A DNA stretch of 64,000 bases from Auriscalpium vulgare. Lineage: Eukaryota; Basidiomycota; Agaricomycetes; Russulales; Auriscalpiaceae. Positions within the stretch are counted from its first letter, which is position 1; each line of letters begins with the position of its first letter. Where the stretch lies: NCBI GenBank assembly GCA_019915015.1, contig JAHBBC010000025.1, positions 310,001-374,000 on the forward strand, in the 5' to 3' direction. Below the pieces are notes generated by a model. That model ran no database searches. It was given only the letters and a program-made list of their open reading frames with translations, and was not told the DNA's origin. The position numbers and the translations under genes are program-made. This document shows positions 53,660 through 64,000 of this stretch, piece by piece.

Positions 53660-54906
53660 ATGCACGCAGTCAAGAGCTTTCGAATTCGTCTACGACGCAA
53701 GGTATGTCTGTTGCGCCATCTGCCTTGCTCTTAGTCGTCAACTGAGCGTCACCAGCGCCGCGTGCCAGTGCCAACGGTGGTTAGCCTGCCATACGACGTC
53801 CATGTCGAGATCCTCGACTGGGTCTACCGCAGCTCCCAGCACCTCACGGTCGACTACGAGGCGTTCCGCGCCTGCGCCCTTGTCTGCAAAGCATGGACAG
53901 CTCCCGCCCAGCGTCTCCTCTTCCGCGTCATCTACTCCCTAAACCTCACACCCGCCCTGCTGGACGTGCTCCAACATAATGCCCTTCTCGGGACGTACGT
54001 ACGGTTCATCGAAATCTCTATATGCGGGTCCACGTTATCCACCTGGCCCTTCACGAACGACGCAGAATTTTCCCTGCTCGCGCTCTGTCCGAAACTGAGC
54101 GCGCTCTCTCTTCACCTCAACGGCGAGCCATTCGACATCGGCGAGCCATTCGACACGATGAGTCTAGTGGAGCGCATGCGCGGGCTCTGCCCGCTGCTCA
54201 AGCACCTAGAACTTCACGTCGACCAGCTCCAATCCACTGTTCCCTTCGTCGGTCTCTGGCCAGACCTACAGTCCATCAAGCTATATAATCCGTCTGACGA
54301 GCCCGGCGTCTCCGAAACTACACCACCGCTGAAGACACCGGGACGCGCTGCGGTAAATTTAAGATTCCATGAAACTGCAAGATGGTTACTGGAGGCGGCC
54401 GACACGTCAGCGCTACGCGAGCTCGAGGTGTCTGACACCGACTGGGGCAATCCGCTATATTTGGGTGCATTCAAGAGAACGCCCGCGCTCAAAAATCTCA
54501 CGTCACTCCTCCTTGACTGGGCGCTGCCTCCTCAGGACGTCATCGACTGCCTCGTGCGACTGGAGACGCTGGTGTTTGCCCTGTACCCCCCGGAGGATGT
54601 GGTTCTGCCGCGCACCCTACGTCATGTGGGCTACCACGCGACCACGAGGAACGACTTCTGGCGCGATCCCATCCCGTACCTGCTAAGAGCACTGCAGGAG
54701 TTGCCGGTTTTGAGTCTGTTCACGGTGACACGGGAACTCATCTGGAGGGACCTGGAAAGGTTGGAGCGTGTGTGTGAGGACATGCATGTGGATTTCGAGC
54801 TGTATAGGGATCCCCGTATGCACCGGGTAAGTTCAGGCGGTCATTCTCTCCGGCTAGACTTTACTGACATCTTCTCTAGCGCATGCATAATGTCGACTGG
54901 ATTTAA
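53660..54906 (+). CDS. F-box-family protein, apparently intact
   Basis: The short first exon (53660-53701) encodes MHAVKSFRIRLRRK. The intron at 53702-53755 leads to RRVPVPTVVSLPYDVHVEIL and DWVYRSSQHLTVDYEAF. The F-box-like part is RACALVCKAWTAPAQRLLFR. LRR-like repeats follow (LLALCPKLSALSLHLNGE, LLKHLELHVDQL, LWPDLQSIKLYNP, LRELEVSDTDWGNPLYLG, LPRTLRHVGYH, LSLFTVTREL). Donor at 54827 and last exon 54880-54906 give RMHNVDWI and a stop. About 379 residues. An ATG-less reading that runs on to 55393 ignores both introns and is not adopted. This is the best guide to the transposon-split gene at 1110/7015. Confidence 0.82.
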
Positions 54907-56883
54907 AGGAAGGCGGAAGAATGCTCTATTTATCAAGACACATAAATTGTTTTATATTGAACGTCATGAACTCTCCACGAGCCGGGCTACATCCAACACC
55001 TTTTTTGTCTTCCATCGTCTACACTCGATCCCTTTGACTGAGTTTCTATCCCGTGGGCCCTACATCGGTCCCGTGCTCGACTGGGCTTTCGGCGCGCTCA
55101 CAGCCATCGCGGACGACGTCACGGTTCATCGCGCCAGTCACCAGCGGTACCTCGTCGCCCACCAAGTACTTCATGCTCCACATCCTCCGTTTTCACGCTC
55201 TAGCTCCGACACATACCCCAGCGCGCCCAGCCGCCGCAACCTCTTCCGGTCTTTCCCAACTGCCAACTTCTCTCGGTCTTCAGATTCCGTTCTTCGGTGT
55301 CCGTTCATCCCCACGATTGCCACCATCCTTGATTGCCCCCGGTTGACGTCGGCGCGGCACACAATATTGGGGACATCAAAGTCGACAGACTGAGTTGCCC
55401 GGAGCGCGCGGCAAATGCCGGACCGCCTTCTTCACTACCCTCACCATCGACCATTCAATATCTCATCTTCACACGTCTTCGGCAAAACAGATGGCATCCT
55501 AGGAAGGCCTGTGCTCCCCAAAGACGTATTGCGGCCCGCAAATTGCAGAACAGCTTGAAGACTAGTACTGTCAGCTTCCATCCGCACGCTTCATACAACC
55601 CACCTTCCCCCACCCAGCCGTTGAGCCCGAGTCCACGCAAATGACGGGCAGAGCATTCCGAAGGCCAGCGGCGAGTCGTACTCCCAGCCTGCTACGTCCA
55701 GAAGGCACGCGTACTACAGAGCGACCGCCGACTTGGCACGTCTTTTTCTTCTATTCATGCATCTTCTTGCGCCTTCCGTTTTCGCTCTCGTCGTATTCAT
55801 ACTCGCGTTCTTCTTAAACTCTTGCGAGAAATAGTCAGGTACTGGCTAGCCACCGAGCTCTTCGTGGGCAGACCAGAAGCTGCCGCCCGCTGCGCTGCAC
55901 TGCTCCGGCATGTCAGCTGATATCCATCGAGCACGCCTTAAAATACGACTCTTTGCTGTACAGCGCTTCATTGTGTATCGATGCACATGTGGCCGCTTCG
56001 CGTTGTGGCAACATATGTCATGTCTTCTGACGCTGGCCCTTGGCCTTCTTCACCATGAATTCGCCGATTCCCTACACGCCCGCGCCACTTGCACCAGAAT
56101 CACTCCATTTGAATCAGCGCAGAAGACATAGTTCACACAGATTTGGCGCGTGATGATAGGAGCACATTCGCCCTCTGGGATAGAGGGTTTACAGCAAACC
56201 ATCATTCCAGTTATTGCCCGAGCGTGCGGTCGGACCCTATCATGGGGAAGGAGATAACGGCAGGACGCTCGTCACGGCGGCATCGACGCAATGCGGGATT
56301 CCTCGTGCCGCAGCATCAATAGCCCCAGTGATGCTGGGCCCGCGCAGTGCGCGCGGCCCGTGTACCGTGCGGGGTCAGTAGTCCTAACTGGTCGATAGGG
56401 CATGTACCGCCGGTGGTCGGGCAGCGTGAGCGCATCAGCAAAACCACATGCCGGCCCTCTGCGGTAATCGTTGCACTGCGGCTTTGGAGTGGTTATTCTG
56501 AGGTAATGTTCTTCGGCGCTGGACAAGGGGTTTGCGATAGATCTTCTCGTCAATAAAAGCCTCTTGCTCGGCAATAAATTCTTATCATAACAAACATATT
56601 TACGATGAGAAATTGAGACGGCGACACCTGCCATGCCGCCGGAGAGGTCTTCACGCAGCTTGGCTAACTACGGAAATATATGACTGTCGGCCGAATGTCA
56701 GGCTGCGCTAACAGTGTCGTTCTCCTTCCGGTCGTTGAAATCTAAGACTGCAAAACTCAGCGAGAGCATGACAACACGTCGGCAACAACGCACTGATATC
56801 CTTGTTTGTATCACCGTCATTGTATGTCGTCGTATCGATTCTGATTGCGAAGTTGTTCGCTTGAGACCGCTATAAAACACATT
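54907..56883. other. Unassigned region, contains a peptide-D relic
   Basis: At 55050-55380 both forward frames are Pro/Ser/Arg-rich (LDWAFGALTAIADDVTVHRA in one) and unrecognised. 55757-55834 is a broken copy of the mini-peptide gene. 55860-56880 shows only short frames. I see no gene I can support. Confidence 0.35.
55757..55834 (+). pseudogene. Relic of a mini secreted peptide gene (D-like)
   Basis: ATG at 55757 reads MHLLAPSVFALVVFILAF and stops at 55834 (SCEK stop). The DNA is close to peptide D over its first 50 bases: atgca.ct.ttgcgcc, then ctctcgtcgt.ttcata. Similarity fades at the signal-peptide end, and a frame change leads to the stop. No second exon could be matched. Confidence 0.5.
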
Positions 56884-58793
56884 TCACCTGGGTACGTCGC
56901 AGGCATGGACTGTAGAACTCACTATTCCCAGGGGATCAAAAGGAGGCGCCGCGGAAGCGGCACTCTGCTGAGCAACTTGAATTGCCGAGAGAGAGATTAT
57001 ACCATCAGGGTCGATCTGGTTCCGCAGATATTTCCGCACGTTCAGGCTTGCCATCAAAGAGTTGGAGTAGACTGCGGAAGGTGAGGTATCAGTCCCAGGA
57101 TAGTAGTCACGAAGAAGGAGTAACACACGGCGACTCGTGCAGATCCAGAAACCCACGTAAACGAGTGTCTTTGGCAGTGCAGCAACCTTGTGAAAGCTGG
57201 CTTCAGGCGGGTCAGGGCGCAAGTACGATCCACGTACGGTCACGAGGGAGCAAACGGCGTTGATGCTGTTTGTAACGTCAGTCGCTCATTCGCATCCTAT
57301 CGGGTGGCGGAGAAAGTACCTCGTAATTAACCCGGTGCTAACAGCAAAAATAATCTGCAATGCGGACTCAGAAACACCGACTCGGAGTACCTGAGATGGA
57401 TAAGAATACAGACAAGCTTGGTGATTACTGTATCACTCCTGAAAGCTGCCATCAGCAGAGCAGGCGCGGACGAACACGCTACGCACCGTCTAAATCCTGT
57501 GCGGGATTTTCGAAGATAATAACAAAGCACCAGAGCAATAGTGGTGTCCGCGACCGCCGTTATTGTGTTAGTTGCAATTGACAGACCCTGGATAGCGACA
57601 ATGAGGACTATGGCCACGGAAAACAGGCTGACCGCGTGATAAGTATACTACTTACCTCGATCTTCTTGAGCTCGATGTAGGTGAATGCAAGCCATTCGCT
57701 CTGAGCGGATAATTCGCATGCCCTTGGTAAGTATGCTGCCGACAGACCCATCGTCAGGAGGGACCTCTTCGAAGACATAGATATCACAAACCTGTGGTCC
57801 CGACTATCACAGGATGACGAAGTGAGTAGATAAGGACGTCGCTGCAGAGATACTTACGAAGCTGAGCCAAAGCAAGGGCCGACTGCGCAGATGTGAGCGA
57901 TAGATATCCTCGAGCAAGTATGACAGCTCACCAGAATGCCAACCACAATCAGGTTCTTCATGCCAACTGCACGACAATCCTATCATTTCAGTGTGGATGA
58001 GAGATGTGGATAAGATCTCACGCACGTTTCCAGATTCGCTGGATGTAGAAGCTCGAATAACGTGTCAGTCAAGTGGAGTAGAGAGACGACATTGTGCCGT
58101 GCGCACCATTGAACGATAAAGGACACTACCGCCTTGTAATATGTTAATACAACAACACGATGAAGCAGTTATTTATTGCATACCGTGAGGGGCGAAAGAG
58201 CAAGAAAACTCCTATTAGGATGTAAGTAATTGTACTTGTCAAATGAACGTCGGACGAGCGTACCACACCATACGGCCGAGGAACTGCGGCTCGGAATAAT
58301 GTGTTATCAGGTACCAATATCCTGGACAGTGGAATCTCTGAGTGTACATTCAATCTATAGCTCTGAGCTTACCGGTATGTGCGATGAATATTTGTTGCAG
58401 AGTGTCGAGAACGAACACTACCGCAACCTGTCATTTATGAGAGGGTGACGACAGAGAAGGACTAGAACACCGTACAAGAGTCTTGGGATGCCAGCGATCT
58501 TGAGGGTAGCTGATGTAGTAGTGCCACGTCTGTACCGCCGTAACTGCAACAGAACGAGTTAGTCGCAGGTTCGACCCGCACACGATGACGCCATCCGGCA
58601 CCACGCACCTCCCCACAGGCTAAACGGGCGCAAGAGGTTGGCGATAAGCGTTTCGAATCGAGGGAACAGGGTACTTACGCTGCGCTAACCAAAATACCGA
58701 TGTACAGTGCGCCAATGCTACAGCAGTAGCTTGATTCAGAAATACATCCGGGCACTCGTCAAGGTAAAGTACTCACGTTGAATCAGCGGACAT
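56884..58793 (-). CDS. DUF6534-like multipass membrane protein
   Basis: ATG at 58793 and a short first exon (MSADST) lead to IGALYIGILVSAA, then GVTAVQTWHYYISYPQDRW. Later exons read VAVVFVLDTLQQIFIAHTG, YWYLITHYSEPQFLGRMVW, FYIQRIWK, VGMKNLIVVGIL, ITAVADTTIALVLCYYLRKS and VYSNSLMASLNVRKYLR, which is the KLYSNSLLATLNAR block of the family. The tail is SAASAAPPFDPLGIVSS. At least nine introns are needed. The exact acceptors between 57050 and 57330 are uncertain and the end (56884) could move by one small exon. It is a relative of the 13900-15695 gene but not a close one. Confidence 0.68.
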
Positions 58794-59956
58794 GGCTGCG
58801 GTGGTTCTGGCTCCCGTACTGATCAGGCGGAAGGAAAGGAAGTAGAGGGGGACGTTGCTGGCCGGCCCTCATATGCTGTACGGTGGGTTCGATGACTGCG
58901 GATCCGGTGACCGCTACGAGCTGTGAGCATACAATCCAACACGCGTGCATCAGATCAAGGAGGATATTGTGAGATGCGCCCGGTGTGTTGTTGCATAACC
59001 TCAATCAGCCGATAGAACAGAGCAATGTGAACTCCATCCGCCAACTTTGCGCAAAGAAGCATATGGTGGGAAGTGAGAAGTGCTGAAGTACAGTACTACT
59101 GATCGAGGCCGCCACCGGCGCCGGCGGCCGGCGACGCAGCGCTCGCCAACCATCCCCGCTTGATCCCCGCTGCCCTCTCATTCTTTACTTGCTTCCTTCA
59201 AGCTTCAATGTTCACCCCCAGTGAAAACGCCGTCGATTGGGCTCTGAGCGAGCGACCGGCCGTGTAGTTCTCACGGCGCCTGTCGACTGATGTCAGGTTG
59301 ATAGGATAGCGCGTCGCTTACCACCGTCATCCCTCTCTCACTCCTTCGTGTCCTCGCTTCCAACTCGATGTCCGCATTCACATGTTCAGCCTGCTCGCAT
59401 CGATAGCACTCTTCGATGGACATCGCTGGCGTCCACCATTCCTCCGCACGCGCACGCTCCCCATCTCTGCTGGCTATCAGGAACTCCCTGCGGGATATGG
59501 AGGAGATTTGACAGATTCTATCTGGTCTATTTTGGCGAGACTCAGGCGTACTCACACGCACGAGTTCTTCATCGATCATCAATAAATGGTTGCGCCACTT
59601 GCAGGCGGTACACATGGTGGGAAGATCTCTCTGGCCCTGTGCTAATTGTGTCCAGGCTTGCATATGTCCAGTGGCTCGCAACAGCCGACTCTTCAACCAA
59701 ATGTAGAGAGAAGGAAGGAGACGGAGATCTGAACGCACGGAAATTCAGGTAACCACAGCACCTCAGCAGCCCCAGTCGAGACACCATCTAAGCTTCGCCA
59801 ACAGAAGGCCATGGCGCGTAGTCTCCGACATCAGACAGTCGTTCTGGCGACTTTCTCTGGTAGATCCGAGTGGCCTGGAAGCATTTGGTGCGTAGTCTGT
59901 GTGTTGTTAGATGCACAGATCCTACAGCACCGTACAACACTTCAATCCATTTAAAT
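58794..59956. other. No gene recognised
   Basis: A 155-residue minus frame (59271-59738) and overlapping plus frames lie here without known motifs. 59110-59150 is a short GCCGGCG-rich palindromic stretch. Confidence 0.35.
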
Positions 59957-61033
59957 ATGGCGACGACTTCTTTCGACATCCACGTCGTCGTCATAGAATG
60001 GGTCTACCGGACATCCCAACACACGGCCATCAATTACGCCACTCTACGTGCGTGCTCCCTCATATGCCGGGACTGGACACCCATCGCGCAACGCCTCCTT
60101 TTCCGCCGCGTGCCCATCCCCAAAAACAGCTTCCGACAATTCACTCGGACTTCGTGGCCCGCTTTGTACGTACACTGCGCACCGCACGGCACCTCGCTGC
60201 ACACGTCCGCTCTTTCCATTTTGATCTCGTAAAGACTATGTCTACAGTTTCGGATGCCATGGAGGCGCTCGCGTCGACGGCATCACCATCAACCTTTTCG
60301 GTGCCGATTCCTCATTCGCTGCGCTCATTGCACACTTGGACAGTATCCCCGTGCGCCCCTCCTTCCTGAACGTGTCCGGTCGGGACTCGTTCGTCGACCG
60401 CGTCATGCAGATCTGGCCAAGCATCCGCATACTGGACATGGGGGCGGTAGCTAGCTCAGACATGCATGTCCGCATGCCTCGCGAGCTGCAAGCGCTCTCC
60501 ACCCGTAGTTCGCCCACGAGGACCTACGGGTTCGGGCCCAAATCTGTAGCGCCCATGCTGCGCGACCTCGAGCTGGGAATGCCACAACGGGATGTCCAGC
60601 CTGGTATATGCGGCTCTCGTCTCGTCTGGCATGGCGCCGCAGCTACGCTCGCTGTGCCTTCTCGGCCACGGGGCCGAGGTGCTCGAAGAGCTGGCGGCGC
60701 TGGAGAGCTTCGTGCTTGACCGCCTCCCAACAGACGCGCACGGGCTCCCGGAAAACCTGCGTCATCTTGGGTACCACTTCCACGGCATCGGCCACGAGCG
60801 CAGCGAGAAGTTGCAAATCCTCCTGGACGCCGCGCGCACGCTGCCTAAGCTCAACATGTTCACCGTGACGCGCCACTCGTCGCAGGCGGTGCTGGAGGAG
60901 ATAGAGAGGTGGTGTCGAGAGTGCAAGGTTGAGTTTATGGATAGCTGGAGCCTCGTGTGAGTGGCGAACTTGACGAGAGTACTGGGATGGCTGACGATGG
61001 CGATAGCGCCCGCGGCACGTTGATTGGATCTAA
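59957..61033 (+). pseudogene. F-box-family protein with several frameshifts
   Basis: The start MATTSFDIHVVVIEWVYRTS and TLRACSLICRDWTPIAQRLL are intact. The frame changes near 60130 (then DFVARFVRTLRTARHLAAHV), again near 60265 (then LDSIPVRPSFLNVSGRDSF) and near 60600 (then APQLRSLCLLGHGAEVLEEL, RHLGYHFHGIGHERSEKLQ). The body ends near 60960, and a family-type terminal exon RPRHVDWI stop sits at 61007-61033. Three frame changes without splice borders indicate a pseudogene. The fragments at 45587 and 49790 are its nearest relatives. Confidence 0.75.
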
Positions 61034-61268
61034 CTCAAGTCAGAACGTCGTCAGAGCGACCTCATAATACTTAATTTGAGCTCCATAAATCAAGCTATGT
61101 GTCTGCTCAGAACCTTTCGTCCTCGCTGCCACCCACCTGTCCATCCGGGTGAAGTGAATAACCCTCCACGCTGCGGATGCGGACCAAGCGGCGTGTGGAT
61201 TTGACTTGACGAGGTTGCGGCCGGCGACGCGGTTCTATGGTTGCGTCAGAATAACATTCCAGTGCATT

Positions 61269-61500
61269 TCAGATCCAGTCGACGTTCTCCGGGCGCTGTC
61301 GCGGCCTTCAGCCGGTTTCTGCCATTCGTGGACAACTACAGCGCCCTTTTTGAGAACCCGAATCTGAAGCCCCGGGGTGTTCTGCGAGTCCGTGGGATGA
61401 TCACACATACCAAATTCGTGACTCACCGGAAAGTATTTCGGCTGGAGCTCCTCATACACTACAAGCTCAACCCCAGCATGCTGAGACGTTATCTCGAGCT
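61269..61500 (-). pseudogene. F-box-family protein, 3' end relic
   Basis: The minus strand shows a degraded end of the main exon, a donor (gtgagtcacgaatttggt) and an acceptor followed by CGC CCG GAG AAC GTC GAC TGG ATC TGA (RPENVDWI stop, ending 61269). It resembles the end of the 52171-53217 gene (RPGNVDWI). About 90 bp of unrelated sequence (from about 61310) has entered the intron region. Confidence 0.55.
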
Positions 61501-61650
61501 CTGAGAAGGGGATAAAAGGAGAGGTTGAAGGCAGTGAGAGGACGACGGACCTGGGTTACGTCGCTGGTGCACTGCTGGCACAGCATGTCTGCGAAGCGAT
61601 GTCAGTCAGTTGTAGGAATGTCCTCCGGGATACATTGAAATATAAGACGT
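61501..61650 (-). pseudogene. Gene X family, 5' relic
   Basis: The sequence from gagaagggg..gaggttgaaggcag through ggcacagcatgtctgcgaag to gtaggaatgtcc matches the 5' end of gene X (47760-47890), including the cluster around its start codons. Everything downstream is missing. It still sits head to head with an F-box gene, as gene X does. Confidence 0.6.
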
Positions 61651-62157
61651 GCGGTGCATGGGAGGGGAGGATGGGGAGAGTACTTGGTGAAGACGTTACG
61701 GGTTTTCTCCAGGATGAGGACGACCGTGACGTCAACGCGCCTGTGGCGTGTGACATTCGGTTTGTCCGAGATATCGCCCCAGTCGCCTTGTTCTGACTCG
61801 CGACTGCCAGCAGGCCCCGCCGAGTCTATCCAAGAAGAAGAAGATACCAGAACGGTCGTCTTCCGCACACGAAGGTTGGAAACACAAAGCCTTTTGGTAA
61901 CACTGTGCAGCCACTTTCTTTCCCCGGCTTTGTATCGATCTTGGCATCTTGATCAGGGGACTTGGTGAGTAGCTGTACTTTCCTGGTGCGCAGTAAACAC
62001 CCCTAATTCACAGGTCCAGGTATACATTCATATCATAGTATCGCTCTGTACACTTTGCTAGGATATCTAAGACTAGGTTTGTCGTTCACCGTGTCTGCCC
62101 GTGTCTGGTGCGCTCATCCAAGGCGCAGCAGGCCGGCGATCTCAACTTCACCACCTT
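61651..62157. promoter_or_regulatory. Upstream region of the F-box gene, duplicated from 47845-48246
   Basis: It keeps ttgtccgagatatcgcc and gtgcagccactttctttcccc in the same order as the other cassette. An insertion of about 100 bp (61965-62050) separates the blocks. No gene. Confidence 0.5.
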
Positions 62158-63278
62158 ATGGCGGCAATCCCTTTCGATGTCCAAGTGGTTATCATCGACT
62201 GGGTGTACCGGTCCTCGCAACAACATTCCATTGACTACGAGACCCTCCATGCATGCGCGCTGGTATGTCAAAGTTGGACACCTGTCGCACAGCGGCTCCT
62301 CTACCGCCGGATATCAGTCTTCCTACTTTCGTACTTCAAGCATGGGGCAGACTCTATCGTCTTCCTCCTTCGCACTCTTCGCGCGGCGCCGCACCTGGCC
62401 GCACATATCCGCTCGATCACTCTCGACGTCAAACCATTCCACAGGGACCCTGCTTTCGAAATCAACACCATCTCCCTGCTCGAGCTGTGTACCAACATCG
62501 AGGGCATGGAATTAGAGCCCGACATCGGTTTAAACGCAGGGCAAGACGTCTTCGTCGCACGGTTGCTCGCCGTGCCTGTGCGTCCCGTCTTCCTCAGAGT
62601 AGCCGGCGACGCTGCGCTCGTCGACAGGGTTATCAATAATTGGCCCACCGTCCGCGTCATTCAAGTGCGCATATGGGCCACGAATGAGGCAGTGCACATC
62701 CCCAGCTCACTGCACGCGCTCACGACACCCGTGTCCCAGCGTTGGAAGACACCTCGCGCCATGTTACCCGCGCTGCGCGCCCTCGAGTTGCTGAACATCA
62801 AATGGTCGGATACCGCGCAATGCACGGCGCTGGTCGCACCAGGCGTACTCCCACAGCTCCGCACTCTCAGCGTGCTAGGTGGTCCATACGCGCCGCCGCG
62901 CGTATTCACCGACGCGCTCGCGGGCCTCGAGACACTCATCATTTCGGCGCTACCGGAGAAGGCGTGCGTGCTCCCCCCGGGGATCTGGCATCTTGGGTAC
63001 CACTCCCATGACTTGGGGCGCACTGATCAGGTCGCGGGCGCTCAGCTGCTCTTGGACGCCGCGCGCGCTCTTCCCAACCTGCGACTCGTCACCGTGACCC
63101 GCCAGTCGTCCGTGGAGGTGTTGGAGGCCTTTGAAAGGGTGTGTCGGGATTGTGGGGTTGATTTTGCAGTGTATTGGAGGCCGGAGTGCTTTCCGGTCAG
63201 TGACAATTCCGTATGCACATGTGTGTGAGGTGGGACTGACAAATGCGACAGCTCCCGAGGCACGTCGACTGGATCTGA
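62158..63278 (+). CDS. F-box-family protein, apparently intact
   Basis: ATG at 62158: MAAIPFDVQVVIIDWVYRSS, then YETLHACALVCQSWTPVAQR and LLYRRISVFLL. It follows the 48247 gene almost throughout: LLELCTNIEGMELEPDIG, RPVFLRVAGDAALVDRVI, LRALELLNIKWSD, GLETLIISALPEKACVLPPG and LRLVTVTRQSSVEVLEAFER. The main exon ends YWRPECFP (63195), and the 27-nt last exon (63252-63278) encodes LPRHVDWI and a stop. About 354 residues. With the relic of gene X it forms a duplicate of the 46-49 kb cassette. Confidence 0.82.
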
Positions 63279-63701
63279 TGCAAGCACGGCCTCGAAGCAA
63301 TATGACGGCGCCCTCGGCCAAAGGCGTGTTTCTGGAGCCCAGCGTCTAGTGATTGAACTGTTCCGACTCGGAGTCGAGGAGACCTTCTTCAATGCCGTAG
63401 CGATGTTTAGTAATTTGCTCGGTTACAACAGCCGCTACGTCTTCTCACTGACCGCGACCTACCAAGCCCAAGGTCGCCACCATCACGCCTTCAATCACGC
63501 GGAAGCTTTCTGCGCGTGATGTGGAACAACTGTATCGCCCAGAAGTCAATCCGGTCTTACTAAGCCCTCTGATCTACTCCGTGCTCGTCTGGTACGTAGC
63601 GATCACCTGTTTTTGGAAAATACGTGCTCAATCGCTTTACAGCCACAACGGTGATTAACTCATCTTTACTTTACCGCAAAAAGAATTTCGGAGGCCCCAT
63701 C
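63279..63701. other. Spacer, no gene
   Basis: No coding signal is recognised between the two F-box copies. Confidence 0.4.
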
Positions 63702-64000
63702 ATGACGAAGATCCCTTTGGATATTTAAGTCATCGTCCTCGAGTGGGTGTACCGGTCCTCGCAGCACAATAGCATTGACTACCGTACTCTCCTCGCAAGC
63801 GCCGTCGTATGCCGAGCGTGGACACACCTCACGCATTGCCTCCTCTTCCGTAGAGCTACCTATGCCAGCATCGATTTAAGTGACCCAAACAATGCAGCAA
63901 GAACCGTCCTCTTCCTCCGGACGCTCCGCGCGGCGTCGGCGATAACAACACCTTCGAGGTGCTCGAGCTGTGCAAGAATCTCAACGGCATATATGTCAAC
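63702..64000 (+). pseudogene. F-box-family protein, broken (runs off window)
   Basis: ATG at 63702 gives MTKIPLDI and then TAA at 63726, where paralogues have a Gln codon. Beyond it the frame continues VIVLEWVYRSSQHNSIDYRT, VVCRAWTHLTHCLLFRRAT and VLFLRTLRAAS. Near 63945 a deletion joins AAS to sequence that resumes in another frame as DNNTFEVLELCKNL. Both the stop and the frame break point to a pseudogene. Confidence 0.72.

Noticed and set aside
53762..55393. 543-codon continuous reading through the F-box gene at 53660
   Set aside because: It begins without an ATG and ignores introns at 53702-53755 and 54827-54879. The family's terminal exon ends the protein at 54906, so the extra 160 codons are chance.

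Overview
The window looks like nuclear DNA of a filamentous basidiomycete (Agaricomycetes, probably a wood-decay mushroom of the Polyporales type). Genes carry many 50-70 bp GT..AG introns. The families present are typical of that group: DUF6534-like multipass membrane proteins, AA3-type GMC oxidoreductases, tandem P450s, UstYa-type proteins and a lineage-expanded F-box family with the N-terminal motif DWVYRSSQ. Only sequence reading was used. Exon borders come from splice-site logic and comparison of paralogues inside the window, and the organism and all family names are inferences from remembered family features.

Left flank (1-10.7 kb): decaying members of three duplicated families: an APH-like kinase-fold protein, an F-box protein and an unknown 'gene X' family. 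One F-box gene is cut in two by a 4.6-kb non-autonomous DNA transposon (1663-6284) with 52-bp terminal inverted repeats and a 9-bp target duplication. That element contains a 2,064-bp tandem duplication, ATGCAT-core minisatellites and tRNA-derived segments.

Central metabolic region (10.7-28.8 kb): GMC oxidoreductase, DUF6534-like membrane protein, P450, UbiA-type membrane prenyltransferase/terpene cyclase, second P450, HHxxxDG acyltransferase and second GMC oxidoreductase. This reads as a terpenoid cluster: a membrane cyclase makes the scaffold, two P450s and two flavoprotein oxidases oxidise it, and the acyltransferase esterifies it. The product is unknown.

Peptide region (29-43.3 kb): four tiny genes encode 43-46 residue secreted peptides with one shared gene plan (signal peptide, one phase-1 intron after codon 29 or 30, and a second exon of 44-50 nt encoding about 14-16 C-terminal residues). 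Three end in WF or WFKA and one in FKA. A tail-to-tail pair of UstYa-type (DUF3328) genes lies between peptides C and D. A GNAT acetyltransferase, a 7TM-like protein and a single-pass membrane protein are neighbours. This is a candidate ribosomal-peptide (RiPP) locus and the most interesting system in the window.

Right flank (44-64 kb): birth-and-death array of F-box genes (four apparently intact, others broken), APH-like copies, the fuller gene X copy and a second DUF6534-like gene. A gene X/F-box head-to-head cassette is present twice (46-49 kb and 61.5-63.3 kb).
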